Assembly (NCBI GenBank): GCA_023055355.1
Contig: JALJCS010000036.1
Coordinates: forward strand, 1,739,501-1,803,500
Direction: 5' to 3'
Origin: Agelaius tricolor
Taxonomy: Eukaryota; Chordata; Aves; Passeriformes; Icteridae
Length of the DNA stretch: 64,000 bases
This document shows, piece by piece, positions 21,859 through 32,706 of the stretch. The position numbers and the translations under genes were made by a program. Each line of letters opens with the position of its first letter. Within the stretch, counting starts at the first letter, position 1. A model generated the notes under the pieces. The model ran no database searches, had not been told where the DNA came from, and worked only from the letters and a program-made list of their open reading frames with translations.

Positions 21859-24800
21859 CTACCTCAGATTTGGCTTCACCTTTTCCTTTACCTCCTCCTC
21901 AACATCATCGCTATTGTGCCGCACAACCAAATTATAGGGCTCCTCCTCCCCTGTCTCTTCCCCTGACTTCTGCTCCTCCTCCAGATCCCATTTGGGCCGT
22001 TGATTTCCCGTGGAGGAGCCAGGGGAACGTTCAGCTGGGCTGAAATCCTCGGGGATGCTGTGGGAATTGGCCTCTGCCAAGCACTTGTGGCACAGTCTGT
22101 AGCGCCGGGTGCCCTGCTGCACCACGCAGCCCGTCAGCTCCGTCACCTGCCGCTTGCACTTCCTGCAGATCAGCTTGCCAGCCTGGTGGATCTGAAAGGG
22201 TTAAACATTCATGGCAGGATCTTTAGCTGGTCAGCTAAAAAACTTCCAAAGTTTCTTTTCCCAGCCTGGTGTTTGAAGGAGGAGTCAGAGCTCTTCATTT
22301 CTCGGTCTCAAGGTTGTTTATTGTTTCTTATCTATAAAATTCTTTCTCCTGTCCAGCAGGACAGTTCCAGGCACTCTGCCTGCCCCAGGGCAGGGTTATG
22401 TCTTTATTCTAAACAACTACATATACAATGTTTACAATTACCTTCCAATACCATGTTAGACACTGAGCTTCTACTCTAAACCAATCTAAAAGTGCCACCA
22501 TCACAGCCAAGAAGAAGAAGGAGAAAGGCTGGACCTGCCCAGTTCCCTCCATCTTTCCTCCTGAACTCCTATATCAAAAACCCCAAAATCTACTTTTCCA
22601 CCCCATGATAATTTCACTATTATGCTGCCTAAACAGTTGTGGCTTGCAGATCTTCATCTAAGGTGGGTAACTTGCTCATAATCAAACCCACAGGGGCATT
22701 TTGGGCTCTGTGCCAGGGTCTCTGAGCCCCCTGGCAGGGGTCTGGGCTGCTCAGGACAGCCAGAGGGATGTCCTGGTTCTGGCACAGTCAGCCTTCATCC
22801 TTTTATTTTAGACCATAACATTTGGCACAGAGAGAACAGACAATTTTCCCAGGTGTCGTTCTGGGAAAGGCTGTGAGAAGCTCAGAGAAAAGGGTGAGAA
22901 ACAATTCTGAACTTGCTGCACCTGTGGAATGTGTTATGGAGATTTGTTTACCAAAGTGTGGTTTATTAATTAGCCAATAGTGATGGTGTTTTAATTAAAG
23001 GACCAATTAGGTTCACCTGTAGCACACTAGGCTATAAAAGCATGGGTTTCTTAATAAAGATTATTATGATCCTTCTGTAAATGTGTGGAGTCTTTGTCAA
23101 TTATTACCCGGTCCTGGCTTATTGGGCTGACAGAGAATGGTGCTAAAAAATTAAATTTCAAATACAATTTGCCACATTTAAATAACGAATAATTAAATAA
23201 TCAAATAGTAATAATGAATAATTCAAGCTGATGCTCTGCTTTGCTGGTGTTGAGTTTGGAGCTGCCACCACCGAATTGATTCACACTTCCACAACGAGCA
23301 GACTCTTTGCTGAACAACTCTAAACCAATTCTCCTAAACGCTTAACCTCCGAGGGGAGGATTGTGCTATAAAAAATGTTTGGGTGCTTTTCCTACCGTCT
23401 GGAAGTGGTTGCGGAGGTGCTCCAGGCGGGTGAACCTCTTCCCGCACGCCTCGCAGGGGTAGGGCCGCTCCCCGGTGTGACACCGCAGGTGGCGCTTCAG
23501 GTCCGCCCGCCGCTTCACCGTGTGCGTGCAGAACGGGCACTTGAAACGCATCCGGGGCAGGTCACCTGCATGGACAGGGCACACGGCACAGCTTTAGTCC
23601 TGTACTTCCATCAGTTTGCAGCACAAAATATTTAACAGCTCAAATTTTCTTTAAATACGAAAAATCCTCAATATTTGGATGCTTATGTATTATATTATAT
23701 ATTAATTATATCATGTGGGTGCAGAACGGGCACTTGAAACGCATCCGGGGCAGGTCACCTGCATGGACAGGGCACACGGCACAGCTTTAGTCCTGTACTT
23801 TCATCAGTTTGCAGCACAAAATTTGTCACAGCTCAAATTTATTTTAAATACGAAAAATCCCCAATATTTGGATGCTTATATATTATAATTATATCATGTG
23901 GGTGCAGAATGGGCACTTGAAACGCATCCGGGGCAGGTCACCTGGCACACAGCAGAGCCTTCTTGCTGTACTTTCATCAGTTTGCAGCACAAAATATTTA
24001 ACAGCTCAAATTTTCTTTAAATACGAAAAATCCTCAATATTTGGATGCTTATGTATTATATTATATATTAATTATATCATGTGGGTGCAGAACGGGCACT
24101 TGAAACGCATCCGGGGCAGGTCACCTGCACGGACAGGGCACACGGCACAGCTTTAGTCCTGTACTTTTATCAGTTTGCAGCATAATTTCCTTTAAATACG
24201 AAAAATCCCCAATATTTGGGATATTTGGATGCTTATGTATTATATTATATAATAATTATATCATGTGGGTGCAGAACAGGCACATGAAACGCATCCGGGG
24301 CAGGTCACCTGCACGGACAGGGCACACGGCACAGCTTTAGTCCTGTACCTCCATCAGTTTGCAGCATAAAATATTTAAGAGCTCAAATTTCCTTTAAATA
24401 CAAAAAATCCCCAATATTTGGATGCTTATATATTATAATTATATAATGTGGGTGCAGAACGGGCACTTGAAACGCATCCGGGGCAGGTCACCTGCAGGGA
24501 CAGGGCACACGGCACAGCTTTAGTCCTGTACTTTCATCAGTTTGCAGCACAAAATTTGTCACAGCTCAAATTTCCTTTAAATAAGAAAAATCCCTAATAT
24601 TTGGGATCTTTGGATGCTTATGTATTATATTATATAATAATTATATCATGTGGGTGCAGAATGGGCACTTGAAATGCATCCAGGGAAATCACCTGGCAGG
24701 GACAGGGCACACAGCAGAGCTTTCTCACTGCACTTTCATCAGTTTTCAGCTTAAAATACATGACAGCTCAAATTTTCTTTAAATAGGAAAAATCCCCAGT

Positions 24801-26771
24801 ATTTGGGATATTTGGATGCTTATATAGGTATGTATTATATTAGATATAGTATATAATGGTACATAAAATACAGGCTTTGGGGGATGTGGGAAATGGATTT
24901 ACAGAAAATTTTCAAAGTTTGATAGAAGGTTGACAAAGTATGTATTTGTATGGAAACTTTGAGATAAGAAATGTGGATTTAGAAATGTTATGGAATAAGG
25001 TATCGTTGAGAGAGAAATTGAACTAAAATTAAGTTTTAAAAGATGGTTTTATAAATAAGGGGGATATAGATTTGTTAAATCTATATCTTGTATATCCCCC
25101 AGCTTGCATTTTTATTCTTACTTAACATGCTAATTGACCACTTGATCGTGTTTTCCTCCTGACAGCATTTCTTAGATATAAAGGTTATCATAAATATGCA
25201 GCTGTTTATACATAGCCATCATATCTGACTCTTCACCAGCTAATGGTTCACAGCTTTGACATTTATCAGCTCTGTGTGATATATAAAGATGTCTTTGGAA
25301 TATGCAGTTATGATCTACAGATGTGCTCATTCCCAAAGGAATGCACATGGCAATAAACCTGTCAGCTTTGTTCCACCCCCTCAGGCAGGTGTTGGCAGAA
25401 GTTTGGCCTGGTTGGACCCCAAAATGCAGCATCCCAGCAATGCCAGGACCTCTCGTGTGAAGGACTTGGATTGGGTTGAGATCAAACACTCCTGTGATTG
25501 CCAGATATTGGAGAAACTCAGTCCTTCAGGTCCCCAAGTCAATGACAGCCCTTAAGGCTCCATTAAACTCCACTTGGGCCCGAATAATCAGGCATGTTTT
25601 GGTTGACATGTACCGAATACCTGGGTCAGTCCCACTCCAATTCCCATGCCCCGTTCTGCCTTCAAAATCTCAGTGTTAGCACTAAAATTGAGCCGATAAA
25701 ATCACCTCTAATTCCAGGCACATTTCTGGTTTCCATGCAGCCATACAAATTCCTTCCAAATCACCACCTGAACTCTCCTAAATAAAACCAAACTTTTCCA
25801 AGCGGTTTCTATTGTTTACCTTCATTCCAGCTACTCATCACCCCTAAAATTGTGGGCATCGAGGTGTACAGTTCTTCTGCCTTTAACTCCATGAACTCAG
25901 GAGTTCTGGAAAGTTCTTGTTCTAGCTGAGCAACCGACCACCTCTTGGCTGCGGCCTCTGCTCCGGGATGGAATCCAAAGTCATCCTGATCCACCTCGTT
26001 CTCGGCATCAAACTCGGCCTCCTCTCCGCTGCCCTGGGAGCTGTGGGCGGGATCCGAGGCTCCGGCTCGCTCGGCTCTGTCCGATTTGCACCCTCCCAGC
26101 TCCCGGCCCTGCGACAGCCCCAGGTGCTTGCGGCGCTTCCTCGTGGAGCTCTGTTTCCTGCCTCTTTTGGCCAGCTGCGTCTCTGCCCGCTGCAGGATCA
26201 CCTGTGAGGACAGGTAGCTGTTGTAACTGCTCCAGGAGTTTTCATTCCCGTTGGGTTTTTCATCCGGGATCGAGTAGGAGCGCCGGGGGTTGCTCTTTGC
26301 TTTCCTTCTGGAGCGATAAAGAGCAGGGCGGGCAGGGGTGGGCTCAGTGCTCGCACTTTTGGCCGAGAGGCTGAGGTAATGATCCTTTTCCTTTTCATTA
26401 ATATCCAATGAGGACTTGATGAAGGTCTTGCAGACATTGAGGATATCTGTCATCTGCAGATAGCTGGCGGCTGACATGACTTCGATCACATTCTGACCCG
26501 TTAAAGACAATATCCCTGAATACACAAAGTCCAGGATGACCATGAACGTCTCTGGAGAGAAGACCTCAAACGTGGCTATTGTTGGCTGGCTCGTCTCCTT
26601 CGAGCTCTGCGAAAGGAGCATTTTGAAGTAGCCACTGCTGGCAAACAGCACATTGCGATGGGCTTTGAAGACCTTGCCGTCCACCAGGATGCTGCAGTCA
26701 CAGAACAAGTCCTGCTTCCGCTGCTCGTTCAGCTGCTCCAGGAGGCGAGACTGGTGGGAAGAAATCTCCAT
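21859..26771 (-). CDS. ZBTB8A-like BTB zinc-finger paralog
   Basis: Three coding exons: 26771-25820 (BTB and linker), 23565-23396 (zinc fingers) and 22191-21859 (C-terminus). They join in frame to 484 residues. The BTB/POZ domain (about residues 1-120, [17 protein letters not shown]) is about 86% identical by eye to that of ZBTB8A downstream. The linker differs and is basic ([15 protein letters not shown]), a likely nuclear localisation signal. The finger exon encodes CPFC...HLRCH and CEAC...H with the HTGERPY linker; the last histidine of finger 2 comes from the next exon (QTIHQ). The last exon has paired motifs ICRKC and LCHKC and an acidic tail ending KPNLR. BTB domains dimerise and recruit co-repressors, and the fingers predict DNA binding. 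A 5' non-coding exon lies in the CpG island at 27.1-28.1 kb. Amphibian annotations also list two zbtb8a genes (from memory), so this may be an old duplicate lost in mammals. Confidence 0.93.
22212..22790 (-). mobile_element. Solo LTR, minus orientation, boundaries approximate
   Basis: The reverse strand has the same organisation as the LTR at 6861-7470: a TTTGATTATGA region, a purine-rich GGAAAGATGGAGGGA block, a TATA-like region, and an AATAAACAACC poly(A) region (plus-strand GGTTGTTTATTG near 22315). It lies in the last intron of the ZBTB8A-like gene. No clean target duplication was found, so the ends may be off. Confidence 0.6.
22823..23174 (+). mobile_element. Solo LTR, 352 bp, inverted TGGCA/TGCCA ends, CATT duplication
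   Basis: It begins TGGCACAGAG and ends TTTGCCA, with CATT on both flanks (22819-22822 and 23175-23178). It has CTATAAAAGC near 23031 and AATAAAG near 23052, a compact U3-R arrangement. A 4-bp duplication suggests an ERV1/gamma-type element. It sits in an intron of the ZBTB8A-like gene, in antisense. Confidence 0.7.
23696..24840. repeat. Six-copy tandem array of the zinc-finger exon head and acceptor
   Basis: The unit is about 183 bp (last one about 202). On the minus strand each copy keeps a CAG-type acceptor and GTGACCTGCCCCGGATGCG through TGCACCCACA, the first 44 or so bases of the finger exon, then diverges into AT-rich intron. Copy heads (the plus-strand TGTGGGTGCAGAA) lie near 23715, 23898, 24081, 24264, 24447 and 24650. 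The functional exon ends at 23565. Confidence 0.95.
24841..25819. other. Intron 1-side sequence of ZBTB8A-like gene, possible LTR remnant
   Basis: No exon is seen. A GATATATAAAGATG near 25277 followed by CAATAAACC near 25351 looks like the TATA and poly(A) parts of another old LTR in + orientation. No termini or target duplication could be defined. Confidence 0.3.
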
Positions 26772-27059
26772 TCCAGGCGGGGAGGAAGAGGAAGGTTTGC
26801 TGTAAAGGAAAAAACATCATCATGATCATCTAAATCAATGATGCTGAATCCTAATTCAAAGAGATGAGCTCTCTTTTTAAAAGCGCTATCGCATTCCCAA
26901 AGTATTTCAAATCTCCCTGCGGCCGCTACTCTGCATAACAAGAGAGAAGAAACTTAACTCCAAAAGAGGTGAAAAGATGTCCCAGCGGGATTACTCCGTA
27001 TCCCAAAAGAACGAAAATTATGTCGACCAAGCCATGATGGTTCTCAGACTCTGCAAGAG

Positions 27060-28140
27060 AACTTGGCCCTCCCGCCCTGGGCAGAGCCGCGGCTGACGCG
27101 GGCGCACGGTGGGCGCAGCCTCCGCCCCGGCGCACCGGGACCGCTCGAATGCGGCGGCAGCGCCCCGGGGTCGCCGCCCTCCCGTCCCGAGCCCCCGGCA
27201 TTGGCCGCGGCCGCCGTCACTCACCCGCCCGCCCGGCCGAATTGGCCGCTCGCTCCCCGGCAGCCCGGGACGCCCGACGGCGCCGGAGCCGCTCCGCCAG
27301 CGCGGAGGCACCTCCCGGTCCCGCTCCCGGTCCCGCTCCCGGTCCCGCTCCCGGTCCCGCTCCCGGTCCCGCTCCCGCCGCGGGGAGCGCAGCGCCCGCC
27401 TGTCCCGGCCGGCTGCGCGCTGCTCTCCGCCCGCACGGACCGCCCCGCCTCGGGCCGGGCGTGCCGCCCGCAGCCACCCGCGGCAACGGAGCCGCGGCTG
27501 CCGCTCCGCCAGAGCCCCCCGTGTGTCCGCCCGCTGCCGGGCGCCCGTGGTTACCCCGGCCGGTCCCGGTCCCGGTCCCGGTCCCGTTCCTGTCCCGCCG
27601 CTCCCTCTCGCCTCCGCCGGCAGCGCCCCCGCCGCCCCCTCTCGCCGCCGCCCGCCCCGCGCAGCCCCTTTGTGTCCGCGCCCGGGGCTGCAAATGGCGC
27701 CCGCCGGGGACGCGGCAGCGCCGGCACCGAGCGGCTCCGGGCGGCCCCAGGCACCCGCGGCCACTGCGGAGCCCCGCGCCCTCCTCGCCGCCGCCCGCTC
27801 GCAGCCGCCGTCAGCCCCAACGCCCGCCCGGTCCTTCCCATCAGCGCGGAGCACAACGGGCACTCACCGGCGGGGAGCTGCGGGCGGCTGCCGCCGAGCC
27901 GGGGGGAGCGGGCGGTGGCTGCGGGATCCCCGGCCCCGCCTCGGGGCTCGCCGTGCCTCCAGGCGCCGCTGCTCCCGCAGCCCCGAGCCCTGCGAGCCCG
28001 AACGGCACAGAAACAAAAGGTATTTGCTGACGTGGGCGTTGGACAGAGACGCCCGAGGGCTGGGGACACAATTAAAGGGGCAACGCAGCGATTGCAGCCG
28101 CAGCCCAGCGCCTGCCTCGGCCCCAGCGCCCCGCACACCC
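27060..28140 (-). promoter_or_regulatory. CpG-island promoter and non-coding first exon(s) of the ZBTB8A-like gene
   Basis: This is dense CpG sequence with two minus-strand donors in context: CCG/GTGAGT with exon end at 27868, and CGG/GTGAGT with exon end at about 27225. Either could splice to the acceptor before 26799. A 12-bp CCCGGTCCCGCT array (27313-27375) is G-run rich on the minus strand. The part at 27864-28127 is almost identical to 37933-38196 at ZBTB8A. Long reading frames here are GC artefacts. Confidence 0.75.
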
Positions 28141-31100
28141 GCATGCTGCTCCGAGCCGCTGCCCCGCTCACACCGCGCTTTGTTGTTGTTGCTACCTTTG
28201 TGTTTGCACAGGGAAGGCGCCACCTGAACGGGAACGGCAGAGATGCGGAGCTCCGCGGTGTAGGATTAATGATATTAACTCGATATCGCAGCATTTTTAT
28301 AACGGGATTTTGGTATTCAAACAATGAGGGTAATACCAAAGCAAAGCGCTGCGCTGTAGGAGTGCAATACACAGATTGTCCTGTTTTCCCTTCAGGGTGG
28401 TAAATGGAATCAGGATGCTTGTTAGAAGACAAGACACTTTCAAATTCGTGCCTTTGAGAGTCTTTCAGTCTTTTCAGTCTTATTCCTGGAGATCATGGAA
28501 TCATTTTGGGCAGGAAGCCCTGCAGCCATCGGTACAGTTCCCTCCTCAGAGCAGGCTGCAAGAACCTGGCAAAGAACAGTTCCCATTTCCACGGCAAGGT
28601 CGGGTGAAATCTCCAATAGTGTTTAATTTATTCCAGCAGCTAAGCCAAGACAGGGAAGGCTCTTTCCAGCCACTCCTCCCAATTTTCCTTACAAAATCTC
28701 TTGTTCTGTGTTCTTGCTCTGTTTAAAATTCCTGATGCACTGAATAAGCCTCCTCTTTGCATTGCATGAGTTAAGTAGGATGAAAGGTTACGCCTCCATT
28801 GTAGAAAGGTTTTAAATTTAAACAGTATAGAAAATATTTAACTAAATGATATTATAAGCTTTTCTTAGTAGCTTATCAACTTAAACCCATCACTCAACAG
28901 TGTTGGCACGAATTTGTACCTAATGGAAAAATTCTGCAAGGCAAGGGCCGAAGGATTAGAACATCCTTTTCTTCAAAACTCAATCTTTTAGGCAGAACTG
29001 GAGATTTTTTCCTTCTATTTCATTTTTGTACTTGTTGCCTCCAACCAACAGTAACTAAAACATAAGAGAGGTAGACATTGGCATGGCTTGAGATGGATCC
29101 CAACATCCTGGAGGATGGAACAGGCAAGGATACCTGCAGCAGTCAGAGCCAGCCCTCTGTGAGGTCTGTGGGCTTTCAGTATTTTCAAAGCCACCCTAAA
29201 TCAATATTTTTTGGTTTTTTTTTCTTATGTCAGTTCTTCAGAACTGGAATAGAATCCAAATTACAAAAGGTTGGAAAGGGAGATTGATTCTGAAGTCAGT
29301 CTTTGAGATTTTTTTTTTTTAAGTGAGGCTACCCAACTGTTTCACCTTTAAGATAAGGACAAATTACATTTTTTGGATAGCAAATATGGATGTTTAGGTA
29401 ATTTAATGGCAATCAAAAAAAAAAAAAAGTGAAATTCTGTGAAAGAACTAATCAAGCATCACACAAGTCATAGGTTTTTTGGGACAGAGAGAATTCTGTA
29501 AGAAACACCTGAAAAGGAAGAGAGGGTTTTTTTTAATTCAGCATTTCAGCCTTTGAAAGGATGGGAAGGTATTGTCAGAAATAAGGATAGTTAAGAGACA
29601 TTAATCAGAGAATGATGAACTTCACTCTTGACTGTGGTTTTGTGAATAGAAAGTAAACACAAACCAAGCAAAAATAATCACAGAATTCTTTGAAAAGACC
29701 CCCTAAGATCAAATCCAGCACTAAACCCTGTCCCTAAGAGACATAAAGATGAAAGAAATACAAGGAAATGAATAAATTCAATGGGAACATCCCTGTGTGG
29801 TCTTTACTTTCCTCCTTGAAAGGAAATGTTCCTTGAGCTGATGAGGGGCATGTGATGCTCACAGAAATGTGAAGAAGACAATTGGAGGCAATGGAAGGAG
29901 ACAAAAAGAAAAATACTTTCATTTAGAGAAAAAAAAACCCAAGGAAAATATAGGAGTGTGAAATGAAGGACGTGGAAAACAGAAGGCACTTAACATTTAT
30001 CTTGTCTTGCAATACAAAGGGAAGGAAACAATGACCAAAATCAAGACAACAAATGTAAAAATGGGTAACTTTTAAAAACCAGAAAAACAGCATTGACTGT
30101 GGGAATCGCAGCCTTGAGCTAAACCTCCAAGCTTAATATGATACTTCAAAACTTACTACAGATATCTAGTTATACTAATGAGAATAACAACACATAAATC
30201 CAGAAAAAAGCCCTTATTTGCCCAGCAAATCAACAATTAATCTGTGTTTAAAGAGTAGAAGTGTTCCTGTGGATAGATTGCTCCATTTGCCCATTTAGAG
30301 CCACTTCAGATCTCATTCTGAAGCATCTGCTCCTCACTATTGTTAGATTTATGACCTCTAATTAAATTGAGTATTGATCCAAAAATCCCTTTGCTTCTAA
30401 AAACACCCCCACTATTAAGAAACACTTAATAGTGTGACCTTTGCAGCTGGCAGTGAAGAATTCAGGTCTGGAGAGAACACTTCATTTTCCCCTCCCCTTC
30501 ATCCATCCCCAGACAAACCCAGCCCAGTTCCAGCCACGTTTTTACCCTGGGACAGCAGGCACTGATACCTGGGATTTGTTGTCAAACTGTTTAATGGAAA
30601 GGCAAAGGGAAACATCTATGAAATTTGAGCAAAGTTACTCCATATCCTTTGAAATATTTCTTGTTCTGTGTATTTGATTTAGTCCAGGTTGCTCAGGAAT
30701 ATTTCTAAGCCATTTAATAACAGGCATTTTAGGAGTTTAAAAGCTCCAAGAAATTAAATGTCTGTTTTCACATCAAGTCCATTTTTGGGCTGCTGACCAA
30801 GTGTCCCATAAAATCAAGTGTAAGTCTTGTTTTAAGATGTTTTCATCTGGGTCATCACCAAGATTTTTAAGTCACCCCCTCCCCAAACCTAAGCCAATAA
30901 ATTATAATTTTTGTAGGAACAATAAAACACCGTTTCTTGTGTCCTTGGGATGCTTCCCATGAAGAGGAGGGTGCATAATGCTTACACTGAATTTAACATG
31001 AAGTTCTCAAGTTGTCATTTGTTGGTCACCTGCAGCCTGGAATGAAAATTCTGCACTCTCTGGTCATGATGATACAAGAAAGTTATACAGTTTTTACACA

Positions 31101-32180
31101 ACTAAAAAGAAAATAGTGACTTTTTAGCTGTCCCTGGGAAGGGTTATATAGTATATATACATATACATATATATTTATATATATGTATGTGGGATTGTTG
31201 TGTAAGAAACCCCAGGGTTCAGCCAAACATGCTTACAAAGCTGTAAAAAAGAAAAAAAAATATAATTTTCTAAGTCTACAGCCATTGAGTTCCATGATCC
31301 CAAGAGCTGGAATAACACTCAGGTGTGTCCAAGGAATGCAGAGCAGCAGCACCCCAGGAGCATCTCCTGCTCCTCTCCTCTTGACAGTGCTGGGCAAGGA
31401 AAACTCACCAAGCAGCAAAACCAAGCTTATTTTGTTAGAGAAGTCAAATTTCTTCATCATTACTCATCTCTGTAGCCTAACTGTGGGTGAAATGAGACAA
31501 TATGGTGTCTGGAACTTCCAGTAAATCTTGGTTTTACTGGCACAAACTGGAAAAGGTGTACAGAATTCAATATGCTGAGCTGGAGGGGACCCACAAGGAT
31601 CATCCAAATCCAACTCCTGGCCCTGCACACCCACAATCCCACCATGTCTGGGCACTTTTGAGAGGTTTCCAAATATAAAAAAAGAGTATTTTAATAGTCC
31701 TTATTAAAACAGCCCCGTCTGAGATCCTAATTTTGAGACTAAAACATCTACTGCCATCAATGAATGATCCAAATTTTTAATCAGTTTGTCTCTGATGTGT
31801 TAAGCATTTATGTGCTTATTTTCTTTGAAAGAAATAAGTCTTGAACATATGATCTACTAAAGATTCATCTCATCCTAATAAATTTTACAGAAATCCTTTT
31901 CCAGAAAAAAGTGCCCAAACGTTTAAATGTTCTTTCTTAATTAGCTGCTGTTTTCCTTAGCATAACAAGAAGATTTCATGACATTTCATGGATAATTCTC
32001 TTCACTTCTGAACACTCAAGAGAGGTTGGTGTGGGGGTTTTATACTTTGTTTATAGCCCAGTGATATAAACCCCATCTCTCTGCAAGTGTAAAAAATGGG
32101 CAATTTACAATAATCTGTGACTTTTTAAAAGTATTTAAACCTCCTTGCAAGAGGCTTTGAGATGTGCCCCATTGCCTGCT
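28141..32180. other. Intergenic or long 3' UTR region, no gene seen
   Basis: This is A/T-rich DNA between the ZBTB8A-like promoter and the ZBTB8A 3' end. It contains poly-A/T runs, a (TA)n tract at 31146-31190 and a CR1 fragment. A minus-strand AATAAA at about 28632-28627 could end a very long ZBTB8A UTR, but this is not supported otherwise. Confidence 0.4.
31560..31668 (-). mobile_element. CR1 LINE 3' fragment, minus orientation
   Basis: GCTGGAGGGGACCCACAAGG, ATCATCCAAATCCAACTCC and TGGCCCTGCAC are the reverse of the CR1 3' region. Confidence 0.75.
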
Positions 32181-32185
32181 ATAAA

Positions 32186-32562
32186 ACTTATTATTCACAT
32201 AATTCTGCAGTTTCCTTGTTTATCCATAATTTTAGGATGGATCTTTTTAACCAAACAACGCATGGGGGTTCTGCTATAAAAATTATCCACTAATTCTGCA
32301 GTTTCCTTGTTTATCCATAATTTTAGGATGGATCTTTTTAACCAAACAACACATGGGGGTTCTGCTATAAAAATTATCCACTTAATTCTGCAGTTTCCTT
32401 GTTTATCCATAATTTCAGGATGGATCTTTTTTAACCAAGCAACACATGGGGGTTCTGCTATAAAAATTATCCACTTAATTCTGCAGTTTCCTTGTTTATC
32501 CATAATTTCAGGATGGATCTTTTTTAACCAAACAACACACAGGGGTTCTGCTAACAAACCAG
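32186..32562. repeat. Four-copy tandem repeat, about 92 bp, in ZBTB8A 3' UTR
   Basis: The units run from ATTCTGCAGTTTCCTTG through TTATCCATAATTT, GGATGGATCTTTTT and ACACATGGGGGTTCTGC. The copies are 95% or more alike by eye, so the array is young. It lies 150 bp beyond the ZBTB8A stop codon. Confidence 0.92.
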
Positions 32563-32706
32563 CATGGCCTCAATGACGTGTCCATAAATACATGCAAGTC
32601 TGGACCTGTTCAACCACGTGTCCCTGTAGGATCAGCTGGCAGAGGGCATTTGCTCACAGTACATCCTCCTCCCTCTTCCACAAAACTCCCAATCCTCGTC
32701 TTCCAA

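Noticed and set aside
23872..24156. Extra zinc-finger exons in the repeat array
   Set aside because: Only the first 44 or so bases of the finger exon are repeated; each copy hits TAA and lacks the finger histidines and a donor, so they are not additional functional exons.
27063..28403. Long open frames (300-450 codons) on both strands in the CpG islands at 27-28 kb and 37-38 kb
   Set aside because: They are low-complexity Pro/Arg/Ala/Gly frames that exist in several frames at once because stop codons are rare in GC-rich DNA. No domain or conserved motif is seen; the islands are promoters with non-coding first exons.
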